A DNA stretch of 64,000 nucleotides from Paracoccaceae bacterium (GTDB lineage Bacteria > Pseudomonadota > Alphaproteobacteria > Rhodobacterales > Rhodobacteraceae): NCBI GenBank assembly GCA_018222585.1, contig JAAFAB010000005.1:213406-277405 (forward strand), given 5' to 3'. Below are positions 10,050-16,634 of the stretch, one piece after another. Made by a program: the position numbers and the translations under genes. The notes beneath the pieces are model-generated. The model made no database searches, had not been told where the DNA came from, and was given only the letters and a program-made list of their open reading frames with translations. Positions within the stretch are counted from its first letter, which is position 1. Each line of letters starts with the position of its first letter.

Positions 10050-10116
10050 GATCGTTCGATTATTTTCGAACCGATCGCTACTCCCCATCCCCCGAGAGTT
10101 CAACTATATTCGAACC
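10050..10116. promoter_or_regulatory. Putative operator between MFS and ArsR-type genes
   Basis: Two near-identical direct repeats, TATTTTCGAACC (10061-10072) and TATATTCGAACC (10105-10116), lie 44 bases apart in the divergent gap. The first is part of an imperfect palindrome ATCGTTCGA...TTCGAACCGAT (10051-10075). The second ends at the regulator's ATG and includes TATATT, a good -10 element. If that -10 is used, the regulator mRNA would be leaderless or nearly so. Binding by the adjacent regulator is inferred from position only. Confidence 0.5.
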
Positions 10117-10485
10117 ATGATCTCCGATGTGCCCGAAACTCTCCCGCCAGACCTGCCCCATCCCGCCCGCGACGAGCTGGAGCTGACCCAGGTGCTTTTC
10201 GCCCTGAGCGATCCGGTCCGCCTTGCGGTCGTGCGCGAGATCGCCTCGGGCCCGCTGGAAATGGTCAACTGCGCCGCACTGCGCCCCGACGCGCCGAAAT
10301 CCACGCGCTCTCATGTGGCCAAGGTGCTGCGCGAAGCCGGTGTGGTGACCAGCGCGCCCGCCGGGCGCTGCAGGCTGCTTTCCCTGCGCCGCGACGACCT
10401 CGAAGCCCGCTTTCCCGGTCTGCTGGATGCGGTGCTGGGGCCACGCCCCTCGCCGATCGACGACGGCGCACCCACCGAATCTTGA
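10117..10485 (+). CDS. ArsR-type winged-helix transcriptional regulator
   Basis: A 122-residue protein with the ArsR-type layout: helix VLFALSDPVRLAVVREIA (about residues 26-43), then the recognition region CAALRPDAPKSTRSHVAKVLREAGVV, where the recognition helix KSTRSHVAKVLREAG is clear, and a beta wing SAPAGRCRLLSLRRDDL. It has only two cysteines, so a metal-binding CxC sensor motif is absent and the ligand is more likely organic. No convincing ribosome-binding site precedes ATG 10117. It is divergent from an MFS carrier, its probable target. Confidence 0.82.
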   Translation: MISDVPETLPPDLPHPARDELELTQVLFALSDPVRLAVVREIASGPLEMVNCAALRPDAPKSTRSHVAKVLREAGVVTSAPAGRCRLLSLRRDDLEARFPGLLDAVLGPRPSPIDDGAPTES

Positions 10486-10670
10486 CGCCACGCGCCGGGC
10501 CGCCCTATCGAGAGGGCGACCCACCCCCATGCACGGGAATTGTTGATGCTGGAGATTGTCGGAACCCGCTGACGGTCCTTTCACGGACCAGCGGCCAGGA
10601 GATCCCGCCGGAGCGATCCGGGCGGGGCAGTCCCCTGTGCCTGACGTGGTTTCAAGACGGCATCACTTCC

Positions 10671-10928
10671 ATGAACATTTAGAAAGCCGAACAGCGCGTG
10701 CTGCACGCGCTGGCGCAGGGCGGGCGCATCCTCTACGAACGCGCGCCCAACGGGCGGGTGACAGAGGTCACCTGCGTCACCCGAGACGGGATGATCCTCG
10801 TCGATTGCACGCTGGAAGTCTGGGCCAAGCTCAGGCGGAAGCGTCTCATCGAAAGCCGCAGCGCCTCTCCCTACCGGATTTCCGACCGGGGGCGACGCAA
10901 CGTGCGGGCACAGCTCGACAACCGCTGA
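10671..10928 (+). pseudogene. YjhX/UPF0386 family protein with in-frame amber codon
   Basis: Reading from ATG 10671 gives Met-Asn-Ile, then TAG at 10680-10682, then KAEQRVLHALAQGGRILYERA and the full remaining family sequence through TRDGMILVDCTLEVWAKLRRKRLI to the invariant C-terminus VRAQLDNR. From memory, family members begin MN(I/L)S(R/K)xEQ, so the amber codon replaces a Ser codon by one base change (TCG to TAG). E. coli YjhX is described as the toxin of YjhX-YjhQ. No YjhQ-like acetyltransferase adjoins here. A shortened product from GTG 10698 (76 residues) is possible but has no good ribosome-binding site. Inactivation, suppression or a sequencing error are all open. Confidence 0.75.
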
Positions 10929-10948
10929 GGCGGTCGAGAGCGGTGCCG

Positions 10949-10978
10949 GGGTCTCCGGGGGTCACTCCCCGGAGACCC
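10949..10978. terminator. Bidirectional hairpin between yjhX-like gene and dgt
   Basis: A perfect 12-bp stem GGGTCTCCGGGG / CCCCGGAGACCC with a six-base loop. It lies between two convergent genes and covers the dgt stop codon. There is no T-run, so intrinsic termination is likely but not certain. Confidence 0.55.
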
Positions 10979-12173
10979 GATCCGCGTAACGGATATGGCC
11001 CGGACCCGAGGCGCGCAGCCCCGGCTCGGGCTCGGCGCCGGTCAGGCGGGCATGTTCGACAATGGCGAAACGGTCGGTCATGCCCGAGATGTAGTCGCTG
11101 ACGATGCGCGCCAGCTTCAGTTCGTCGCCCTCGATCTCCTCGACATCCTTGCGCCATTGCTTCGGCAGCAGCTCGGGGCTTTCCATGAACAGCGGGAAAA
11201 GTTCCAGCACGATCCGGGTGACCTTCTTGCGCATCTCCACCACCTCGGGCGCGCGGTACATGCGCTGGAAGAGGAACTGGCGGATCACCTTCAGGTCGGC
11301 CCAGATGCCGGGCGAAAAACGCACCATCATCTCGCCGGCGGCGCGGATATCCTCGACCCGCTCGGGTTTCAGCGCCTGAAGGTTGGCGCGGCTGACGTCG
11401 ATCACGTCGCTGACCAGCACGCCGAAGAACCGCCGCAGCGCCTCGTGCCGGCGGCGGTAGTAGTTGAGGCCGGGATAGAGCCGGTCGACCTCGGCGAAAC
11501 AGCCGGACAGGATCGGCAATTCGGCCAGCTCGTCGGTCGAGAACAGCTCGGCGCGCAACCCGTCGTGCAGGTCGTGGTTGTTGTAGGCGATATCGTCCGA
11601 CAGCGCGGCCACCTGCGCCTCGGCGCTGGCATGGGTCGACAGTTCCAGGTCGTGCAGCGCGTTGTAGTCGGCAAGCGCATAGGGGATCTGGCCCGTCACC
11701 GGGCCGTTGTGCTTGGCGATGCCTTCCAGCGTCTCCCAGGTCAGGTTCAAACCGTCCCACTCGGCGTAGGTGCGTTCCAGGTTGGTGACGATGCGGATCG
11801 CCTGGGCGTTGTGGTCGAACCCGCCATAGGGCGCCATCAGCTCGTGCATGGCATCTTCGCCGGTATGGCCGAAGGGCGTATGACCGAGGTCATGGGCCAG
11901 GGCGACGGCCTCGGTCAGCTCCTGGTTCAGCTCCAGCGCCCCGGCGATGGTCCGCGCCACCTGCCCGACCTCGATGGAATGGGTCAGCCGGGTGCGAAAA
12001 TAGTCGCCCTCGTGCTCGATGAAGACCTGGGTCTTGTGCTTCAGCCGCCGAAAGGCCGAGGCATGGATGATCCGGTCCCGGTCCCGCTGGAAGCACGAGC
12101 GGAAGGCGCTTTCCTCTTCGGGATAAAGACGTCCGCGAGAGCGGAGCGGGTCGGAGGCATAGGGCGCGCGCAT
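10962..12173 (-). CDS. dgt: Deoxyguanosinetriphosphate triphosphohydrolase-like protein
   Basis: The 403-residue HD-superfamily protein belongs to the dNTPase type 2 group, which cleaves dNTPs to deoxynucleoside and triphosphate. The HD metal site is seen as RLTHSIEVGQVAR (H) and LAHDLGHTPFGHTGED (HD), with the later DDIAYNNHDLHDGLRA helix (D). The start RAPYASDPLRSRGRLYPEEES is typical of the family. GAGGGA precedes ATG 12173. It is divergent from erpA, with 87 bases between the starts. Confidence 0.92.
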   Translation of the reverse strand: MRAPYASDPLRSRGRLYPEEESAFRSCFQRDRDRIIHASAFRRLKHKTQVFIEHEGDYFRTRLTHSIEVGQVARTIAGALELNQELTEAVALAHDLGHTPFGHTGEDAMHELMAPYGGFDHNAQAIRIVTNLERTYAEWDGLNLTWETLEGIAKHNGPVTGQIPYALADYNALHDLELSTHASAEAQVAALSDDIAYNNHDLHDGLRAELFSTDELAELPILSGCFAEVDRLYPGLNYYRRRHEALRRFFGVLVSDVIDVSRANLQALKPERVEDIRAAGEMMVRFSPGIWADLKVIRQFLFQRMYRAPEVVEMRKKVTRIVLELFPLFMESPELLPKQWRKDVEEIEGDELKLARIVSDYISGMTDRFAIVEHARLTGAEPEPGLRASGPGHIRYADRVSGE

Positions 12174-12260
12174 GATCAGATCCCTCGGGCTTCTTGTCGC
12201 CGTTTCGACCCTTCCTTATATTGGGCGCAAGAGACATGCAAAATGTCAGGAGTATTTCCG

Positions 12261-12578
12261 ATGAACCTGCCCCCCAAAGTCACCGACCGCGCCTTCGACC
12301 GCCTTGCCGAGATCGGTGCCGACACCCAGGCCCTGCGCGTCGCGGTCGAAGGCGGCGGCTGCTCGGGCTTCCAGTACGACATCCGCCTGGACGCGCCCGC
12401 CGAAGATGACCTGGTGCTGGAAGGCAAGGGGCAGAAGGTGGTCGTCGATCCGACCTCCCTGCCCTTCCTCGCCGGCGCCGTGATCGACTTCACCGAAGAG
12501 CTGATCGGCGCGCGTTTCGTGATCGAAAACCCGAACGCAACGTCAAGTTGCGGCTGCGGGACCTCGTTCTCGATCTGA
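12261..12578 (+). CDS. erpA: Iron-sulfur cluster insertion protein (A-type carrier)
   Basis: A 105-residue A-type carrier that delivers Fe-S clusters to apoproteins. The three cluster-binding cysteines are present at C34 (GGGCSGFQYD), C97 and C99 (SSCGCGTSFSI). CAGGAG precedes ATG 12261. It is divergent from dgt and is followed by a hairpin at 12594-12612. Confidence 0.93.
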   Translation: MNLPPKVTDRAFDRLAEIGADTQALRVAVEGGGCSGFQYDIRLDAPAEDDLVLEGKGQKVVVDPTSLPFLAGAVIDFTEELIGARFVIENPNATSSCGCGTSFSI

Positions 12579-12593
12579 GCATCGGCCGGGACG

Positions 12594-12612
12594 CCGGGGG
12601 CTCTGCCCCCGG
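12594..12612. terminator. Hairpin after erpA
   Basis: CCGGGGGC-tct-GCCCCCGG, a perfect 8-bp stem, 15 bases after the erpA stop. A related GGGGGGC-tct-GCCCCCC hairpin follows the oxidoreductase gene at 26747-26763, so it belongs to a recurrent terminal hairpin type. There is no T-tract. Confidence 0.5.
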
Positions 12613-12692
12613 ACCCTCGCCAATGGTGTCAGGCGGAGTACAGAGACATCGCGCCTGGCAGTCACCCTGTCGCCCCGCGGATACCCCAGGAT

Positions 12693-13691
12693 CTATTCCG
12701 CCGGCGCCGCGCGGTCGCTGGCTTCCTCTTCCGCGGCGAGGGTCTTGTAGCCTCCGGCCCGCACGATCCCGCCGCGCGCCAGCTGGTCATAGATCAGGTA
12801 CAACCCCGATCCGATGACGATGGCCGAGCCAAGGAAGACGTTGGCCTGTGTCGTCTCGCCGAAGATCAGCGCGCCCATGATCACCATCCAGACGAACTGC
12901 AGGTTCATCAGCGGCGTGACCACGTAGGCCGCCAGCAGGCGCAGCGCCACCACCAGCACCCAGCGGGCAAAGAACAGGAACCCCGCGTAGGCAGCGATCC
13001 AGAAGAGGTCGTGCAGCCCCATCGGGCGGAAGACGAAGGGCAGCGCCACCGCCATGACCAGCGCCAGCGTGGCATTCGGCCAGAAGACCTGGGCCAGGGC
13101 ATTGCGTTCATGTTGGCCGATGCGCCGGGCCATGACCATCGACAGCGTGCCCGAGGCCGTGGCCCCGAAGGCGATCAGATGGCCGAGCGAGACCGCATGG
13201 ACCCCCTCGGGGAACAGGCAGACAATGCCGATGAACCCGGCGCCAAGGGCAAACCAGACCGCCAGCGACACCTTTTCCTTCAGGAGCGGCCCCGACATCA
13301 GCCCGGCGAAGATCGGCATCAGCCCGATGAAGACGAAGACCTCGGCGAACTCCAGCAGCTTGAAGGCGTAGAAATAGCAGACCGACGCGATGACCGTGGC
13401 GCAGGAGCGGACCCCCATCTCGACCGGGCGCGAGGTACGGATGGCGTCCATCACCCCCTCGCTGCCCGACTTCAGCCATTCCGCCCCCAGGCAGAAGCTG
13501 GCCACCAGCGCACCGGACAGGACGTAGAGCTGCGGCGCCGCGAAGCTGCCGGAGATGAACTTGGTGATCGCATCCGCCGAGGAGATCAGGGCGGTGTAGA
13601 GAAGCACCAGGGCGACCCCCGCGAGGGTCGCCCGGTTTGCCAGTCTTTGCGGGGCGCCAGCGCCCCCGGTCTTTCGGACTCTGGTCGTCAC
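12693..13691 (-). CDS. DMT superfamily (EamA-type) exporter, repeat-peptide cluster
   Basis: A 332-residue integral membrane protein with about ten hydrophobic helices in two EamA-like halves. The first half starts LANRATLAGVALVLLYTALISSADAITKF; the second includes HLIAFGATASGTLSMVMARRI and MNLQFVWMVIMGALIFGE, a typical EamA end. DMT proteins commonly export amino acids and small metabolites. The start is GTG 13691, whose GTGA overlaps the stop of the upstream 372-codon gene by four bases, so the two are almost certainly co-translated. The neighbours suggest that it exports a product of the repetitive peptide; that role is inference. Confidence 0.82.
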   Translation of the reverse strand: MTTRVRKTGGAGAPQRLANRATLAGVALVLLYTALISSADAITKFISGSFAAPQLYVLSGALVASFCLGAEWLKSGSEGVMDAIRTSRPVEMGVRSCATVIASVCYFYAFKLLEFAEVFVFIGLMPIFAGLMSGPLLKEKVSLAVWFALGAGFIGIVCLFPEGVHAVSLGHLIAFGATASGTLSMVMARRIGQHERNALAQVFWPNATLALVMAVALPFVFRPMGLHDLFWIAAYAGFLFFARWVLVVALRLLAAYVVTPLMNLQFVWMVIMGALIFGETTQANVFLGSAIVIGSGLYLIYDQLARGGIVRAGGYKTLAAEEEASDRAAPAE

Positions 13692-14806
13692 GCGCTGACC
13701 CTCTTCCGCGGCACCGCCGCCAGGCCGGCCCGGGCGAAGCCGGCGAAGAAGGCGTCGAAATCGGCACAGGCTTCGGCGGCGCGCGCCAGGTGGCCGATGG
13801 CCCAGGGCTCTGCCAGGGCCTCGTGGATCGGCTCCTGCATCCGCGACCAGTCGTCCGAGCGCGCCTCGTCGAGATCCAGCAGGCATTGCGACATGCGGCG
13901 CAGGGGGCCGACCGGGCGCGGCGCGGCTTGGATGGAGATGCGACCCTCGGGCACCGCCTGCAGGAAACTCTCGTTCCCCGCCGTGGCCATGGCCCAGTTG
14001 CTCACGAGGAACTCGTGATAGTCGTCATGCGCCATCGCGCCCTCCCAAGCTTCGACGGTGGCCCCGTTCATTTCGCGGGCGAGCCAGGCCTCCCAGGCCT
14101 CGGGGGGCGTCGATCCGGCGTAGCGCAGGGCCACGCAGATCTCGGCCAGCAGATCCGCATTCAGGTCAAGGTACGCCAGGGTTCCCGCGAAGTTAAGGCT
14201 CTGCTGCGCCGATTGCGTCAATTGTGTGGGTTTTCTTCCATACTCGCTGAGGTAGAACAGGATATGGGTCAGTTCATAGGCGGCCTTCTTGTTGGGAACC
14301 ATGAAGGTCCGGGGCCGCGAGATGAAGGTCATCAGCCTTTCCGTAAGGTCATCCGATTCTGCCGCGCTGCCGCAGGGATCCACTCCGCGCCGCAGCATCA
14401 AGCGACGGGCCTCGGCCCTCTGAAGGTCCGACAACTCGGCCTCGGCGAGGCCCTGGGCGTGGGCCCAGTGCACCAGCCCCTCGGCCTTGTCGCCGGTCAT
14501 GCCGAGCGCCTCGAGATCCAGCGCGATGGACAGGAAGAAACGATAATACTGCGGGAAGAACCCCAGGCGCTTTTCCAGCGTTTCGTAGACGCTCATGTAG
14601 GGGGCAAGCGCGTCTGCGGGCAGATGGCCATCGTTGCAGGTCTGTCCCGTGGTCTCGAGGACGTTCAGGATCTCGGCATTTTCCTTCAGCCAGAACACGT
14701 CGTCCCGGCTCCGGCGCGTGCCGGCGAAACGGTCGAGCAGGGCCGCGCGCCGCGCGGCCCGGCCCTGGCTCCGGGCGGGGAAGGTCAGATGTACAACGTT
14801 GGACAT
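13688..14806 (-). CDS. Helical protein of unknown family, candidate peptide-tailoring enzyme
   Basis: A 372-residue soluble protein, apparently all alpha-helical, with no signal peptide. I do not recognise its family. Possible metal-ligand clusters are E178-x-x-H181 (AAYELTHILFYLSEYG), D214 and E222 (AYLDLNADLLAEICVALRYAG) and H260-D-D-Y-H264 (GAMAHDDYHEF). Two carboxylate/histidine helices of this kind recall helical di-iron oxygenases, but the spacing is not diagnostic. AAAGGA lies eight bases before ATG 14806, immediately after a strong hairpin. It overlaps the exporter gene by four bases and follows the repetitive-peptide gene by 114 bases on the same strand. The arrangement fits a modifying enzyme acting on that peptide; a structural or regulatory partner is the alternative. 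Confidence 0.7.
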   Translation of the reverse strand: MSNVVHLTFPARSQGRAARRAALLDRFAGTRRSRDDVFWLKENAEILNVLETTGQTCNDGHLPADALAPYMSVYETLEKRLGFFPQYYRFFLSIALDLEALGMTGDKAEGLVHWAHAQGLAEAELSDLQRAEARRLMLRRGVDPCGSAAESDDLTERLMTFISRPRTFMVPNKKAAYELTHILFYLSEYGRKPTQLTQSAQQSLNFAGTLAYLDLNADLLAEICVALRYAGSTPPEAWEAWLAREMNGATVEAWEGAMAHDDYHEFLVSNWAMATAGNESFLQAVPEGRISIQAAPRPVGPLRRMSQCLLDLDEARSDDWSRMQEPIHEALAEPWAIGHLARAAEACADFDAFFAGFARAGLAAVPRKRVSA

Positions 14807-14820
14807 TGAGAGGATCCTTT

Positions 14821-14860
14821 CCGTCTGATCATCGGCCCCGGCGGGGGCGAGATCAGACGG
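14821..14860 (-). promoter_or_regulatory. Strong intercistronic hairpin after repeat-peptide gene
   Basis: CCGTCTGATC (14821-14830) pairs perfectly with GATCAGACGG (14851-14860). The 20-base interior folds further (TCG/CGA and CCCC/GGGG with a four-base loop), giving about 17 bp in total. It sits between the peptide gene and the ribosome-binding site of the next gene. Such a hairpin could stabilise the peptide mRNA or limit read-through, giving more peptide than enzyme. No T-run is seen. Confidence 0.6.
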
Positions 14861-14920
14861 ACGGCGTCCTCACCTCACTCCCCGGCCCGGTCCGGGCGCG
14901 GTCACTCGGTGGCGAGCAGC

Positions 14921-15391
14921 TCAGCTGCCGGAGGTGAACATCTCGACCGCGTCGCCCGAGGCGGCAACCGAGGTCACCGGCGCCGAGCCCGAGGTGAAGG
15001 CTTCGACCGCATCACCCGAGCGGGCATCGCTGGCAACCGGCGCCGAGCCGGAGGTGAACATCTCGACCGCATCGCCCGAGGCGACCAGCGAGGTCACCGG
15101 AGCCGAGCCCGAGGTGAAGGCTTCGACCGCGTCACCCGAGCGGGCATCGCTGGCAACCGGCGCCGAGCCGGAGGTGAACATCTCGACCGCGTCGCCCGCC
15201 ATGGCAGTGGCGGCGGACATCGGTGCGGAACCGGAGGTGAACAGGCCCAGGGCCTCACCAGCCATCAGGTCACCTTGCGCGGCGGGGGCAGAGCCCGAGG
15301 TGAACATCTCGACCGCATCACCGTCCAGCAGGGTTTCGGCAGCATATGCAGTTGTGGCGGCACCGTGAACGGTCTTGCGAATGGCAGTCAT
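14921..15391 (-). CDS. Repetitive peptide with seven GDAVEMFTSGSAP-type units, putative precursor
   Basis: The 156-residue product starts at ATG 15391, with TGGAG seven to eleven bases upstream; an in-frame TTG at 15403 is less likely. Residues 1-23 (MTAIRKTVHGAATTAYAAETL...) form a non-repetitive leader-like segment. Seven units follow at residues 24-36, 45-57, 66-78, 86-98, 106-118, 126-138 and 146-156, with 20-21 residue spacing. The core is GD-A-V-E-(M/A)-FTSGSAP; unit 2 is GEALGLFTSGSAP, and unit 7 stops exactly after FTSGS. Linkers alternate VASDARS and VTS(L/V)(V/A)AS. There is no cysteine, no signal peptide and no membrane segment. The regular cores, a leader and a co-oriented unknown protein plus exporter suggest a multi-core precursor peptide. 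A repeat-based structural or scaffold protein is the main alternative. Confidence 0.78.
   Translation of the reverse strand: MTAIRKTVHGAATTAYAAETLLDGDAVEMFTSGSAPAAQGDLMAGEALGLFTSGSAPMSAATAMAGDAVEMFTSGSAPVASDARSGDAVEAFTSGSAPVTSLVASGDAVEMFTSGSAPVASDARSGDAVEAFTSGSAPVTSVAASGDAVEMFTSGS
14924..15322 (-). repeat. In-frame tandem repeat inside peptide gene (60/63-bp units, 120-bp higher order)
   Basis: The coding repeats have a period of 60 or 63 bases. Bases 14941-15060 and 15061-15180 are nearly identical copies of a two-unit, 120-bp block, indicating recent tandem duplication that kept the frame. The older units near 15322 have diverged. The repeat is coding, not a spacer array. Confidence 0.9.
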
Positions 15392-15481
15392 CTGGATCTC
15401 CAAGTCGTTGAAAAATAAGGACGAGTGAGATCAAGGTTGCACGGGTCGGAAGACCTGAAAACAGATTTTTCAATTTAAACG

Positions 15482-15542
15482 TGTCAAGATAAAGTTATTC
15501 ACAATAACTTCCTTGAACAACATATTGTTTCCGAATAAACAA
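15482..15542 (-). promoter_or_regulatory. AT-rich promoter and operator-like palindromes of the repeat-peptide operon
   Basis: On the minus strand an exact TTGACA (15482-15487) lies about 90 bases upstream of the peptide start; a -10 at the right distance is poor (TCTGTT or CTGTTT). Just upstream is a perfect palindrome AAGTTATT-cac-AATAACTT (15492-15510), then TTGTTT-ccgaat-AAACAA (15525-15542) and an overlapping AACAA-cata-TTGTT. A poor -10 with palindromes directly upstream of -35 fits activator control. The surrounding stretch, about 15460-15600, is clearly AT-rich against a GC-rich background. Confidence 0.5.
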
Positions 15543-15824
15543 CAAACTATCGCCAATTTTTTAACACTCATTAATTTTCGGTAAATTCGATCAAGAACAT
15601 TGAGGGAACTTCGACAAGATTCGGCGGAGCCCCGGATTCGCGACGAATCGAGGAGACTGGACTCGGACCCCACAGCCCGGCTGGACAGCGTCCTCGGGAC
15701 GGTCGAAAAGCCTTGCAGTCCGGGCAACGCAGGCGCGACATCGGGACCAGATCGATATCCTGCCTGCGCACGCCTCACAGAGTTGCGTGTCCGCGTCACG
15801 ATGAAAAGAGAAAAGGCTTTCCCC

Positions 15825-16634
15825 ATGAAACTGGCGACATTCAACATCAACGGCATCAAGGCGCGGGTGCAGGCGCTGAGCGACTGGCTGGACGAGGCGC
15901 AGCCGGATGTCGTGGTGCTGCAGGAGATCAAGTCGGTGGACGAGGCTTTCCCGCGCGAGCTTTTCGAGGAGAAGGGCTATCAGGTGGAAACCCATGGTCA
16001 GAAAAGCTTCAACGGCGTGGCCATCCTGTCCAAGCTCCCGCTGGAAGATGTGACCCGGGGCCTGCCGGGCGATGACGGCGACGAACAGGCGCGCTGGATC
16101 GAGGCCACGGTGGTCGGCGAGAAGACCGCGCTCAGGATCTGCGGGCTCTACCTTCCCAACGGTAACCCGGTGGAGCTGGACGAGGCCGGACGCCCGGTCG
16201 AGGGGGGCAAGTATGCCTACAAGCTGGGCTGGATGGAGCGCCTGAAGGCCCGCGCCGAGGCCCTGCTGGCGCAGGAGGAACCGGCGGTGATGCTGGGCGA
16301 CTACAACATCATCCCCCAGGCGCAGGACGCGGCAAATCCGAAGAAGTGGGAGGGCGATGCCCTCTATCGGCCCGAAAGCCGCGCGGCCTGGCAGCGGATC
16401 CTCAACCTCGGCTTCACCGAGATCTTCCGCACCCGCCATGCGGCGCCAGGCCACTACACCTTCTGGGATTACCAGGCCGGCGCCTGGCAGAAGAACGACG
16501 GCATCCGCATTGACCACATGCTGATGACCCCGCAATGCGCCGACCTGGTCGAGGACTGCGGCATCGACGCCGGGATCCGGGGCCGCGAGAAGCCCTCGGA
16601 CCACGTCCCCCTATGGGCAGAGATCGCCCTCTGA
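15825..16634 (+). CDS. xthA: Exodeoxyribonuclease III-type AP endonuclease
   Basis: A 269-residue exonuclease/endonuclease/phosphatase-fold protein of the ExoIII family, acting at abasic sites in base-excision repair. Motifs seen: MKLATFNINGIKAR (N7), DVVVLQEIK (catalytic E34), FNGVAILSK, MLGDYNIIPQAQDA (DxN), FTFWDYQAGAWQKNDGIRIDH-like segment and the terminal SDHVPLWAEI (catalytic DH). AAAAGG precedes ATG 15825; an in-frame ATG at 15801 is less well placed. Its last 24 bases overlap the 3' end of the convergent monooxygenase gene. Confidence 0.93.
   Translation: MKLATFNINGIKARVQALSDWLDEAQPDVVVLQEIKSVDEAFPRELFEEKGYQVETHGQKSFNGVAILSKLPLEDVTRGLPGDDGDEQARWIEATVVGEKTALRICGLYLPNGNPVELDEAGRPVEGGKYAYKLGWMERLKARAEALLAQEEPAVMLGDYNIIPQAQDAANPKKWEGDALYRPESRAAWQRILNLGFTEIFRTRHAAPGHYTFWDYQAGAWQKNDGIRIDHMLMTPQCADLVEDCGIDAGIRGREKPSDHVPLWAEIAL

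Noticed and set aside
10556..11101. Open frame covering the YjhX-like gene in another frame
   Set aside because: The YjhX family sequence occupies the alternative frame; this translation has no recognisable order.
14924..15322. CRISPR-like regular repeats
   Set aside because: The repeats are directly adjacent, 60/63 bases long without unique spacers, stay in one reading frame and encode a conserved peptide unit. No cas genes are present.
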